Shown here: positions 25,757-33,317 of the stretch, piece by piece
How the letters are laid out: each line of letters starts with the position of its first letter
Position numbering within the stretch: the first letter of the stretch is position 1
Source: Neisseria sp. KEM232
Lineage (GTDB): Bacteria; Pseudomonadota; Gammaproteobacteria; Burkholderiales; Neisseriaceae
Direction of reading: 5' to 3'
Length of the DNA stretch: 64,000 bases
Assembly: GCF_002237445.1 (NCBI RefSeq)
Contig: NZ_CP022527.1
Coordinates: forward strand, 1,364,001 to 1,428,000
The notes under the pieces: generated by a model
What the model saw: the letters and a program-made list of their open reading frames with translations, nothing else
Told to the model about the DNA's origin: nothing
Databases searched by the model: none
Translations under genes and position numbers: made by a program

Positions 25757-25861
25757 ATAGTGAGTCAAAATAAAAAAGATACAAGGCAGCAAGCCGCAGA
25801 CAGTACAGGTAGTACGGCAAGGCGCAGCAACGCCGTAGATTTTTTATTTTGGCTCACTATA
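25756..25861. repeat. Correia-like repeat element, copy 1
   Basis: A 106-base element with inverted ends TATAGTGAGTC / GGCTCACTATA. Its interior (ACAAGGCAGCAAGCCGCAGA, then CAGTAC and GGCAAGGCGCAGCAACGCCG) matches the internal pattern of neisserial Correia elements. In the family these are non-autonomous MITE-type elements that can carry promoters and RNase III sites. Confidence 0.8.
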
Positions 25862-25944
25862 CTGCTAAGCGTAGGGACGGAGGCCGCAGAAATATCCGAC
25901 AGGTTGCGGCAGCAGGTAACAGGCAAAAAGCGTTTCTGCGAACC

Positions 25945-25996
25945 GCCACCCCCTCCCCTGCCCTCCCCCGCGCTTGGGCGTAGGAGAGGGAGCAAG
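25945..25996. repeat. GC-rich palindromic repeat (REP-like)
   Basis: CCCCTCCCCTGCCCTCCCCC, then GCGCTTGGGCGTAGGAGAGGG, part of the family also seen near 11880, 26200 and 40475. The whole stretch 25551-26578 contains no gene: only DUS pairs, two Correia-like elements, REP-like units and the 77-bp repeat. Confidence 0.6.
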
Positions 25997-26034
25997 AGGT
26001 ACGGCGGGATTGACGGTTTCAGACGGCCTGCAAA

Positions 26035-26149
26035 TATAGTGAGTCAACACAAAAAGATACAAGGCAGCAAGCCGCAGACAGTACATCCAGTATGGGGCAG
26101 GTTTTCTTGGCATTTCCAATGCCGTAGATTTTTGTGTTGGCTCTCCATA
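26035..26149. repeat. Correia-like repeat element, copy 2
   Basis: A 115-base element with ends TATAGTGAGTCAACACAAAA and the complementary TTTTTGTGTTGGCTCTCCATA. It shares GATACAAGGCAGCAAGCCGC with copy 1 but has a different centre and one less well conserved end. Confidence 0.75.
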
Positions 26150-26199
26150 GCGGATACAAGCATCCGTCCCGCATGCTGCCTTTAAGGCCGTCTGAAAAC

Positions 26200-26352
26200 A
26201 TTTCGGTATCTGCATTCCCTCTCCCGCCCGCGGGGGAGGGTCAGGGTGGTGGCTGGTGCCGCTGCGGAAACTTTTGTTCGGTTGCATCAGCAAAAGCAGT
26301 TCTGCGGACTCTCCCTCTCCTGCCCTCCCCCACACTTGGGCGCAGGAAAGGA
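26200..26352. repeat. Composite REP-like repeat
   Basis: Two facing GC-rich units (CTCTCCCGCCCGCGGGGGAG and CTCCCTCTCCTGCCCTCCCC) enclose a spacer with CAGCAAAAGCAGTTCTGCG. The same arrangement recurs at 40475-40622, so the composite of about 150 bases is the repeating unit. Confidence 0.7.
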
Positions 26353-26392
26353 AACGGGATACAGAAGCAGTAAAAAGGCCGTCTGAAAGACA

Positions 26393-26469
26393 CCTTTCAG
26401 ACGGCCTGAAACGGCTGCGGCATACACAGGCCGTCTGAAACCCGTTTGGCGGTTTTCAGACGGCCTTTT
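26393..26469. repeat. 77-bp DUS-containing repeat, copy 2
   Basis: Identical to 11693-11769. Here it follows the composite REP-like repeat rather than a gene. Confidence 0.9.
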
Positions 26470-26513
26470 TTGTGTATCCGCAAGTGGGTCGGGCTACAAA
26501 CCCGAGCTATGTC

Positions 26514-26557
26514 AAAGGCCGTCTGAAAGCCCTGTTGCGGGTTTTCAGACGGCCTTT
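26514..26557 (-). terminator. DUS-pair terminator after glnA
   Basis: Inverted AAAGGCCGTCTGAAA arms with an AAACCCGCAACAG-type loop lie 22 bases beyond the glnA stop codon on the minus strand. Confidence 0.7.
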
Positions 26558-26578
26558 GGCGTTCAAACAAACGCTGTA

Positions 26579-27997
26579 TCAGAGCGAGTAATACATTTCA
26601 AATTCCAGCGGGTGCGGTGCCATGCGGATGCGGCGCACGTCTTCTTCTTTGAAGGCGATGTAGCTGTCGATCCAGTCTTGGCTGAACACGCCGCCGCGCA
26701 ACAGGAATTCGTGGTCGGCTTTGAGCGCGGCGAGGGCTTCTTCGAGCGAGGCGCACACGGTGGGCACGAGCGCGTCTTCTTCGGGCGGCAGGTCGTACAG
26801 GTTTTTGTCGGCCGGTTCGCCCGGGTGGATTTTGTTTTGGATGCCGTCCAAACCGGCCATCAAAAGCGCGGCAAAGGCCAGATACGGGTTGGCGGTGGGG
26901 TCGGGGAAACGGGCTTCGATGCGGCGGGCTTTGCTGCTGCCGACAGACGGGATGCGGATGGAGGCCGAGCGGTTTTTGGCGGAATAGGCCAGTTTGGTCG
27001 GTGCTTCAAAATGCGGCACGAGGCGTTTGTAGGAGTTGGTGGACGGATTGGTAATCGCGTTGAGGGCTTTGGCGTGTTTGATGATGCCGCCGATGTAGTA
27101 GAGCGCGGTGTCGGAGAGGCCGGCGTAGCCGTCGCCTGCAAACAGGTTTTGGCCGTCTTTCCAAATGGATTGGTGCACGTGCATACCGCTGCCGTTGTCG
27201 CCCATGATGGGTTTGGGCATGAAGGTGGCGGTTTTTCCGAAGTTGTGGGCAACGTTCCAGATGACGTATTTCATGTCTTGGGTTTGGTCGGCGCGTTTTA
27301 CCAAGGTGCTGAATTTGGTGCCGATTTCCATCTGGCTGCCGGTGCCGACTTCGGCGTGGTGCACTTCAACCGGAATGCCGATTTCTTCCAAGAGGTTGAC
27401 CATCGCCGAGCGCAAATCCTGGCCGCTGTCGGTAGGCGCGACGGGCGCGTAGCCGCCTTTGACTGTGGGGCGGTGGCCGGTGTTTTGGCCGTCGAGGTGC
27501 AGGCCGCTGCTCCACGCGCCGCTTTCGGATGTGATTTCAAAACGGGTTTTGTGCATGGCGGTTTCAAATTCCACGCCGTCGAAAACGAAAAATTCGGGTT
27601 CGGGGCCGAAATAGGCGGTGTCGCCGATGCCGGTGGATTTGAGGTAGTTTTCGGCGCGGCGGGCGATGGAGCGCGGGTCGCGGCCGTAGCCCTGGCCGTC
27701 GGCCGGGTCGATCACATCGCAAGTAAGGACGACGGTTACATCGTCGAAAAACGGGTCGATAAAGGCAGTTGCAGGGTCGGGGCGCAGCTGCATATCGGAA
27801 GCCTGAATACCTTTCCAGCCGCCGATAGACGAGCCGTCAAACGGCTGGCCGTTTTCAAACCATTCTTCGGGGTCGTCGAGCACCACGCGGGCGGGTACGG
27901 TAAAGTGGTGCTGCTTGCCTTTGGTGTCGGTAAAGCGCAAATCGACAAAGCGCGCTTCGTTTTCTTCAATCAGTTTGACAACGTTTTTGACGGACAT
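26579..27997 (-). CDS. glnA: Glutamine synthetase, type I
   Basis: 472 residues from the ATG at 27995-27997, which has the ribosome-binding site AGGAG. The longer open frame upstream is not homologous. It makes glutamine from glutamate, ammonia and ATP as a dodecamer. Motifs: FDGSSIGGWKGIQ near residue 50, the metal ligands in FGPEPEFFVFD, FMPKPIMGDNGSGMHVHQS (ATP and catalytic region), NRSASIRIP, and the adenylylation site KNLYDLPPEE near residue 400. The Tyr is present, so control by GlnE-type adenylylation is likely. A good sigma70 promoter lies at 28034-28062; no sigma54 site was seen. Confidence 0.97.
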   Translation of the reverse strand: MSVKNVVKLIEENEARFVDLRFTDTKGKQHHFTVPARVVLDDPEEWFENGQPFDGSSIGGWKGIQASDMQLRPDPATAFIDPFFDDVTVVLTCDVIDPADGQGYGRDPRSIARRAENYLKSTGIGDTAYFGPEPEFFVFDGVEFETAMHKTRFEITSESGAWSSGLHLDGQNTGHRPTVKGGYAPVAPTDSGQDLRSAMVNLLEEIGIPVEVHHAEVGTGSQMEIGTKFSTLVKRADQTQDMKYVIWNVAHNFGKTATFMPKPIMGDNGSGMHVHQSIWKDGQNLFAGDGYAGLSDTALYYIGGIIKHAKALNAITNPSTNSYKRLVPHFEAPTKLAYSAKNRSASIRIPSVGSSKARRIEARFPDPTANPYLAFAALLMAGLDGIQNKIHPGEPADKNLYDLPPEEDALVPTVCASLEEALAALKADHEFLLRGGVFSQDWIDSYIAFKEEDVRRIRMAPHPLEFEMYYSL

Positions 27998-28033
27998 AAT
28001 CTGCTCCTGGGCGGCGGGTTGTGGACGGGCGGG

Positions 28034-28062
28034 AATATAAACAGGCAGCGTTAAATTATCAA
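28034..28062 (-). promoter_or_regulatory. Predicted sigma70 promoter of glnA
   Basis: On the minus strand TTGATA (28062-28057), exactly 17 bases, then TATATT (28039-28034). The predicted start site is about 30 bases upstream of the glnA start codon. Confidence 0.65.
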
Positions 28063-28085
28063 CAATTTTACGCAGGAGCGGATGC

Positions 28086-28294
28086 AGGCCGTCTGAAAGA
28101 AACCCGGCAGGCGGCTCAAAGGCCGTCTGAAACCGCTGCCGCAGAATGCAGGAAGGCCGTCTGAAACGGGTTTCAGACGGCCTCAAAGACGGCAAACGGG
28201 TTTGGGCTGCGCCGAAGCCGCGTGTTCAGACGGCCTCCGCGTCCGATAACAAAGCGTGCACAAAGGCCGTCTGAAAAACGTTTCAGACGGCCTC
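28086..28294. repeat. Dense DUS cluster with terminator between speD and glnA
   Basis: Seven AGGCCGTCTGAA cores in both directions occur in about 210 bases. The last inverted pair (28263-28294) overlaps the end of speD, supplies its stop codon and can act as its terminator. No other gene is seen in 28063-28282. Confidence 0.8.
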
Positions 28295-28636
28295 TCCGCG
28301 CTCGATGCTCTGCCAGCGGCTGCTTTCGGCACGCAGTTCCCTCTCGATAACGAGGCGGGCGGCTTCGGCGGGCATGGCGCCGCAGAGGAAGATGTCGGCG
28401 GCGGCGTAGCGGCGTTCGGGCCAGGTGTGGACGGTGAGGTGCGATTCGGCCAAGAGCAGCACGCCGGTGACGCCGCCTTCGCCGCCGAAGGTGTGGAAGC
28501 GGCTGTATAACACGGTGGCCTGCGCGGCTTCGGCGGCTTGGTGCAGGACGGTTTTCAGACGGCCTTCGTCGCGCAAAACGTCGGCTTCGCAGCCGTAGAG
28601 GTCGAGCAGGCCGTGGCGGCCGGGGAGGTGGCTCAT
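28283..28636 (-). CDS. speD: S-adenosylmethionine decarboxylase proenzyme
   Basis: 117 residues, the short prokaryotic class. The enzyme cleaves itself before a serine to form the pyruvoyl group and produces decarboxylated AdoMet, the aminopropyl donor for spermidine. The cleavage and active site motif is LLLAESHLTVHTWPE near residue 60-75, with the catalytic Cys in DIFLCGAM. The start codon overlaps the stop of the DUF4178 gene (ATGA at 28633-28636), so the two are translationally coupled. A DUS gives the stop codon (GEAV*). No spermidine synthase gene is in the window. The operon partners suggest a membrane-linked polyamine role. Confidence 0.93.
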   Translation of the reverse strand: MSHLPGRHGLLDLYGCEADVLRDEGRLKTVLHQAAEAAQATVLYSRFHTFGGEGGVTGVLLLAESHLTVHTWPERRYAAADIFLCGAMPAEAARLVIERELRAESSRWQSIERGEAV

Positions 28637-30309
28637 TTGTGGCCTCCCGAAAAGCCGCCGCCGATGTAGCCCGTGCCGCCGCCGTAGCCGGATGTGCCGC
28701 TGCTGCTGCCGCTTGCGGCGTAGTGGAAGGCGGTGGCAAACATGATGAGGAAGGAGCCGATAATGACGTAGGCGGTGGTGCTGCCGATCATGGAGGTGCC
28801 GTCTTCTTCAGAGGGGCTGCCGAGTTTGTGCAGGCCGTAGCCCGCCAGAATGGGCAGAAAGAGGCCGCCGTCGGAGTCGCCGATAAAGAAGGCGGGCAGG
28901 TTGAGGATGGCGAGCAGGCCGATCATCAGCCAAACGACGTAGGCCGGGATGTGTCCGCCGCTGTCGGGTTCGGCGGCTTTTTCGTCGAGACCGAAGGCGC
29001 GGGCGATTTCGCGGTGGTCGACGGGTTCGGTGATGCTCCACGACATTTCGGCGGCGGAGAGGTCGGAGGAGATTTTGCCGCGCCCGCGTTTGTAGTCGCT
29101 GTAATAGTTGAGATCGCCGGAGCGGACGTGCCAGTAGAACGCGCCTGCGGCGTAGCCGACGCGGCTGCCGTAGTCGTAGAGTTTTTCGCAGCCCTGCGGG
29201 TGGCCGTTGCGGTCGAGGCGCGGCCAGTCGTGCAGGGTGTAGGAGGCTTCCCAGCCGCTTTCGCTTTCGATAAGCCAGAGAAAGCCGTTTTCGGGGTGGT
29301 AGAGCAGGTATTCGCGCCAGCGGCCGACGGGCACGGGGGCGAAGGGCTTTTTGAAGGCATACATCAAATCGAAGGCGGTTTGCGCTTCGTATTCGTCTTT
29401 GTGCAGCGCGCCGATAACGGTGTAGGTTTTGCCTTTGAGCGTGCCGCTGCTGCCGACGGGCAGGGTGAGGGCTTCCTGCTGCGCTTCGCGCATGGCGTTG
29501 GCTTCGATGAGTTCGATTTTGCCGTCCACCGCTTCGAGGTCGCTGCCGCAGGAGGGGCAGAGGATGTTGTCGGCCAGGCCGCTCACCCAGTGGACGGTCG
29601 AGCCGCAGTTGGGGCAGTTTTCGGATTGGCGGCTGCCTTTCAGACGGCCTGTACTTTCTTTGATTTGGTCGGCGGTGCGGGTGTATTGCAGTTGCAGATC
29701 GTCGAGTTTGACGGCGCTGCCGGTGTAGAAGGCGGGCGGGCTGTCGGAGTAGTCGGTGGTGATGAAGACGTTTTCGCAACGCCAGTCGGCCACTTGGCTG
29801 ACGCTGTCTGCGGAAAATTCAAACGGCAATTCTCCCTGGGCGGCGGCGTGTTTGAGGGTGACGCGGCGCACGTCGGAGGCGATGAAGCGTTTGTTTTCAA
29901 AGTCGAAGGTGGTAAAACCGGCGCGGATGTCGTCGAAGGCGGGCAGGCCGTTCGGTGTGGCGTGTGGGCGGGTGAAGGTGTAGATGTCGCCCGCTTCGGC
30001 GAGCCAGCCGGTGCCGCCGTCGTCGAAGAGGACGTACCATTCGTTCCATACGCCCGCGTCGTAGTGCATCTGCACGCGGCCGACGAGGGAGAAGGGATGC
30101 GTGCCCCAGCGCCCCTGCGTGCCGATTTGCAGCGGGCTGTAGTCTTCCAGAAGGGCGGAGTCGCGGCCTTTGTCTGCCACGCCCGCCGCTTCGCGCACGA
30201 GCATGCTGTTGCAGTAGCCGCAGACGAGGGTGACGGAGGTGGCCGAATGCGCTTCGACGCGCGCTCCGCAGCTAGGGCAGTCGGTGTGGAAGATGGGTTC
30301 GCGGGTCAT
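28633..30309 (-). CDS. DUF4178 protein with zinc ribbons and C-terminal membrane helices
   Basis: 558 residues. Two zinc ribbons are visible: CPSCGARVEA ... CGYCNS at residues 11-36 and CPNCGSTVHW ... CPSCGSDL near 237-263. Each is followed by a DUF4178-type domain (SLVGRVQMHYDAGVWNEWYV; TVIGALHKDEYEAQTAFDLM, then WREYLLYHPENGFLWLIESE). From about residue 455 come two to three membrane helices (YVVWLMIGLLAILNLPAFFI; AYVIIGSFLIMFATAFHYAA) and a Gly/Ser tail (YGGGTGYIGGGFSGGHK). No catalytic residues are recognised, and the biochemical role is unknown. It overlaps speD by 4 bases and follows the SPFH and DUF350 genes in a conserved-looking module. Confidence 0.85.
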   Translation of the reverse strand: MTREPIFHTDCPSCGARVEAHSATSVTLVCGYCNSMLVREAAGVADKGRDSALLEDYSPLQIGTQGRWGTHPFSLVGRVQMHYDAGVWNEWYVLFDDGGTGWLAEAGDIYTFTRPHATPNGLPAFDDIRAGFTTFDFENKRFIASDVRRVTLKHAAAQGELPFEFSADSVSQVADWRCENVFITTDYSDSPPAFYTGSAVKLDDLQLQYTRTADQIKESTGRLKGSRQSENCPNCGSTVHWVSGLADNILCPSCGSDLEAVDGKIELIEANAMREAQQEALTLPVGSSGTLKGKTYTVIGALHKDEYEAQTAFDLMYAFKKPFAPVPVGRWREYLLYHPENGFLWLIESESGWEASYTLHDWPRLDRNGHPQGCEKLYDYGSRVGYAAGAFYWHVRSGDLNYYSDYKRGRGKISSDLSAAEMSWSITEPVDHREIARAFGLDEKAAEPDSGGHIPAYVVWLMIGLLAILNLPAFFIGDSDGGLFLPILAGYGLHKLGSPSEEDGTSMIGSTTAYVIIGSFLIMFATAFHYAASGSSSGTSGYGGGTGYIGGGFSGGHK

Positions 30310-30448
30310 GGCTCGGGTATGGGCTGGTTGGTCGGGAGTCTCTGTTTTCAGACGGCCTTTTATACAGAGGCCGTCTGAAAAGAAAGTCGGAGAAAAGCCG
30401 TTGTTGCTTGGAGGCCGTCTGAAAGCGGAATTTTACGTTTTCCGTTTT

Positions 30449-30489
30449 TCAGAAACGTCATTCCCGCACGGTGTAGGCGGGAACGGCCT
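30449..30489. repeat. DUS/dRS3-like composite repeat, reverse orientation
   Basis: TTCAGAAACGTCATTCCCGC, then ACGGTGTAGGCGGGAACGGCC, the reverse complement of the 22665-type repeat. With three DUS copies it fills the gap between the SPFH and DUF4178 genes, which may lower read-through within the module. Confidence 0.7.
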
Positions 30490-30499
30490 CTTTGCGCCG

Positions 30500-31528
30500 T
30501 CAGCCGATAAGCTGTTTCAGCACTTCAGACTTGGCCTTCTCAAAGTCTTCGGCGGAAATCAGGCCGTTATCGAGCAGCGATTTGAGTTTCTGCAACTTGG
30601 CCTGCGGGTCTTCTGCGGCCGTCTGAACGGGCGCGGCGGGCTGTTCGGCGGCGGGTGTCTGCGCGGCGGGCTGCATCATGCCGCCCATCGCGCCTGCCAT
30701 TGCCTGGCCGATGCCCGCGCCCACGCCCAGTCCCGCGCCGATGCCGGCAACGCCGCCTTCGTTCTGCGCCGCCAGCGGGATGGCTTCGGCGGTTTGGAAT
30801 TTGGTGTAGGTGTCGAGGTTGCCGACGATGCCCATGGAGATTTTTTTGTCGAGCGCCTGTTGGATGTTGTCGGGCAGGCTGATGCTTTCGACGGTGGCGT
30901 TTTCCAGCGTCAGGCCGAGGCGTGCGAACTCGGGGGCGAGGTTTTCCGCCAGTTTCTGCGACAGCAGGATTTGGTTGGCAGCCATGTCGAGAAAGGGCGT
31001 GCCCGAATTGCCGAACACGGCGGCAAGCTGGGTAACGGCAATATTACGAAGCTGCTGTTCAAGCTGGTGGCCGGTGTAGCTTTCGACGACGCCGCTGACC
31101 TGTTTGAAGAAGGTTTCGGGGTCGCTGATGCGGTAGCTGTACATGCCGAAGGAGCGCAGCTGCACCGCGCCGAACTCGGGGTCGCGCACGGTTACGGGCT
31201 GGGCGGTGCCCCATTTGCGGGCGAGCTGCTGTTTGGTGTTGAAGAAGTAAACGTCGGATTTGAAGGGGGATTCAAACAGTTTGTCCCAGTTTTTCAGGTA
31301 GGTGAGGATGGGCAGGGTGCTTGTGTTGAGCTTGTAGGTGCCGGCGGAGAACACGTCGGCGGTTTTGCCTTCGTCCACAAACAGAGCCATTTGCGCTTCG
31401 CGCACGGTGAGGCTCGCGCCGTTTTGGATTTCCTGGTCGGCAATGGGAAAACGCCACACCAGCGTTTCGTCGTCGGGATTTTCCCATTGGATGATGTCGA
31501 TAAACTGCTTTTTAATGAAGTTGAACAT
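30500..31528 (-). CDS. SPFH/band 7 domain protein with SHOCT tail
   Basis: 342 residues. It belongs to the 'virion core protein'-like SPFH group: MFNFIKKQFIDIIQWENPDD, then TVREAQMALFVDEGKTADVF and VFSAGTYKLNTSTLPILTYL. The SPFH fold extends to about residue 250, followed by an Ala/Gly/Met-rich linker (GIGAGLGVGAGIGQAMAGAM) and a C-terminal SHOCT motif (KLQKLKSLLDNGLISAEDFE). There is no N-terminal membrane helix, so it is probably a peripheral oligomer. It lies 30 bases after the DUF350 gene. SPFH proteins organise membrane patches; the partner here is likely the DUF350 protein. Confidence 0.85.
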   Translation of the reverse strand: MFNFIKKQFIDIIQWENPDDETLVWRFPIADQEIQNGASLTVREAQMALFVDEGKTADVFSAGTYKLNTSTLPILTYLKNWDKLFESPFKSDVYFFNTKQQLARKWGTAQPVTVRDPEFGAVQLRSFGMYSYRISDPETFFKQVSGVVESYTGHQLEQQLRNIAVTQLAAVFGNSGTPFLDMAANQILLSQKLAENLAPEFARLGLTLENATVESISLPDNIQQALDKKISMGIVGNLDTYTKFQTAEAIPLAAQNEGGVAGIGAGLGVGAGIGQAMAGAMGGMMQPAAQTPAAEQPAAPVQTAAEDPQAKLQKLKSLLDNGLISAEDFEKAKSEVLKQLIG

Positions 31529-31558
31529 GGCGTTTTTCCTTTGCGGTTGAAGATTTTT

Positions 31559-31957
31559 TTACGACAGACAGGCGGCGTTGAGCAGGCCGACGGCGAGGGA
31601 GAAGCTGCCGAACAGCGCGCCGACAGCGACATTGTTGGCGGCCAATTCGTCCGACGCCTGCGGAATCAGGCGCGCGGCGGCGAAATAAACGGCGGTTTGC
31701 AGCACGCCCGCCGCACACGCCCACAAGAGAAAGTCGGTAAAACCGACGCTGTGGGAAATGCTGGATGCCAGCGGCAAGCAGAAGCCGACGGTGGTGCCGC
31801 CGAAGGAGAGGGCGCAGGCGAGGTTGCCGTTTTTAATCAGATGCAGCTCGCGCACGGGGGTGATTTTGACGTAGAGGGTGCAAAACAAAGCCAGCAGCGC
31901 GAGGGCGGCCAGCATGTATTGCAGGTAGAGAAAGTATTGGGCGGGGGAGATGGACAT
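31559..31957 (-). CDS. DUF350 (YjfL-type) inner membrane protein
   Basis: 132 residues with four hydrophobic helices: YLQYMLAALALLALFCTLYV, ALSFGGTTVGFCLPLASSIS, FLLWACAAGVLQTAVYFAAA and VAVGALFGSFSLAVGLLNAA. The loops contain ELHLIKNGNLACALSFGG and ASDELAANNVAVG, which are DUF350 hallmarks (the family shows two similar two-helix units). E. coli YjfL is the known example; the function is not established. It is the first gene of the DUF350-SPFH-DUF4178-speD set. Confidence 0.85.
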   Translation of the reverse strand: MSISPAQYFLYLQYMLAALALLALFCTLYVKITPVRELHLIKNGNLACALSFGGTTVGFCLPLASSISHSVGFTDFLLWACAAGVLQTAVYFAAARLIPQASDELAANNVAVGALFGSFSLAVGLLNAACLS

Positions 31958-32181
31958 TGTTCGTTCCTAAGTAAACCATGCGGCCGATTATGCCACAACC
32001 GTGCCGCCCGTCCGCCTTGCCAAACCGCTTTCAGACGGCCTTTTGCGTTTTTTTTACATCTTCAAAAACGCCCCCGACCCGCCTATAATCCGCAGGCCGT
32101 CTGAAAGCCCGTTTCCCGTGCACACGGGCTTTCAGACGGCCTCCCGTTTCCCGTTCCCGCCCACACCGAAGGACAACCGCC

Positions 32182-33237
32182 ATGAGACCTCTGCGCGCCG
32201 AAATCCGCCTCGACCGCCTGCGCGAAAACTACCAAACCCTCAAACAAATCCACGGCGGCCGCATGCTGGCGGTGCTCAAAGCCGACGCCTACGGCCACGG
32301 CGCGCTGCGCTGCGCCCACGCCCTTGCCGACATCGCCGACGGATTCGCCGTCGCCTTTCTCGAAGAAGCCCGCCTGCTGCGCGAAAACGGCATCGCCAAC
32401 CCCATCGTCCTGCTCGAAGGCGTGTTCGAACCCGAAGAATACGCCGAAGTGGAACGGCTCAATCTGTGGCCGGTGGTCGGCAGCCAGTGGCAGCTCGAAA
32501 GCCTGCTGCGCCGCGACTGGCAGACGCCCGTTACCGTCTGGCTGAAAATGGATACGGGCATGCACCGCGCCGGTTTCTTCCCGCACAACTTCGCCGCCGC
32601 CCACACCGCGCTGATGCAGAGCGGCAAAGTAGCCGCCGTTGTCAAAACCAGCCATTTCGCCTGCGCCGACGAAGAAGAACGCGGCATGACCGATATGCAG
32701 ATCGAAGTCTTCGACCTCGCCTGCGCCGCTTTGGCGGGCGAAGAGAGCCTCGCCAACTCCGCCGCCGCCATCGCCTACCCGCAGGCGCGGCGCGACTGGG
32801 GCAGGGCGGGGCTGGCGCTTTACGGCGTCGATCCCTTTCTGGAAAAAGACCCGCGCTTCAAACCCGTGATGCGCCTCGTAACCGAAATCTTCGGCGAACG
32901 CGTGTTGCAGCCGCACGAACCGATAGGCTACGGCGCAAGTTTTTATACCAAACGCTCCACCCGCGTCGGCCTCGCCGCCGCAGGCTATGCCGACGGCTAC
33001 CCGCGCCGCGCCGCCACCGGCACGCCTGTTGCCGTCGACGGCCGCCGCAGCCGAATCCTCGGCCGCGTTTCCATGGACATGCTCACTGTCGAGCTGGCCG
33101 ACAACGAAGGATTCGGCAGCGAAGTCGAGCTGTGGGGCGACGCGGTGGACATCAACGAAGTTGCCGCCGCCGCAGGCACTATTGCCTACGAGCTGTTGTG
33201 CAACGTCAAACGCGCCCGCTTCGTTTACATCCAATAG
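32182..33237 (+). CDS. alr: Alanine racemase
   Basis: 351 residues. PLP enzyme that interconverts L- and D-alanine for peptidoglycan. The PLP lysine is in MLAVLKADAYGHG near residue 36. WLKMDTGMHRAG and VKTSHFACADEE lie on the barrel, and the catalytic Tyr is in GYGASFYTKRSTRVG. The C-terminal domain has AGYADGYPR and GRVSMDMLTVEL. The gene starts after a DUS-rich stretch that separates it from the divergent DUF350 gene. A DUS pair follows and may act as terminator before dapE. Confidence 0.96.
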   Translation: MRPLRAEIRLDRLRENYQTLKQIHGGRMLAVLKADAYGHGALRCAHALADIADGFAVAFLEEARLLRENGIANPIVLLEGVFEPEEYAEVERLNLWPVVGSQWQLESLLRRDWQTPVTVWLKMDTGMHRAGFFPHNFAAAHTALMQSGKVAAVVKTSHFACADEEERGMTDMQIEVFDLACAALAGEESLANSAAAIAYPQARRDWGRAGLALYGVDPFLEKDPRFKPVMRLVTEIFGERVLQPHEPIGYGASFYTKRSTRVGLAAAGYADGYPRRAATGTPVAVDGRRSRILGRVSMDMLTVELADNEGFGSEVELWGDAVDINEVAAAAGTIAYELLCNVKRARFVYIQ

Positions 33238-33240
33238 CAC

Positions 33241-33273
33241 AGAGGCCGTCTGAAAGGCTTTCAGACGGCCTCT
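33241..33273 (+). terminator. DUS-pair terminator after alr
   Basis: AGAGGCCGTCTGAAA and its complement with a GGC loop, three bases after the alr stop codon. There is no long T run, so termination may be partial. Confidence 0.6.
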
Positions 33274-33317
33274 GCCCCTTAAAACCTTTTCAGACGGCCT
33301 ACTGCCGAACCAACATC

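Noticed and set aside
26612..28054. A 480-codon plus-strand frame opposite glnA
   Set aside because: Antisense shadow with Gly/Val/Ala-rich composition; glnA is certain on the other strand.
28639..30378. A 579-codon plus-strand frame opposite the DUF4178 gene
   Set aside because: The minus-strand product has clear zinc ribbons and membrane helices; the plus-strand frame has none.
32001..33317. An N-terminal extension of DapE through the alr gene
   Set aside because: The frame is open but not homologous; alr occupies this region in another frame, and DapE homology starts at 33318.
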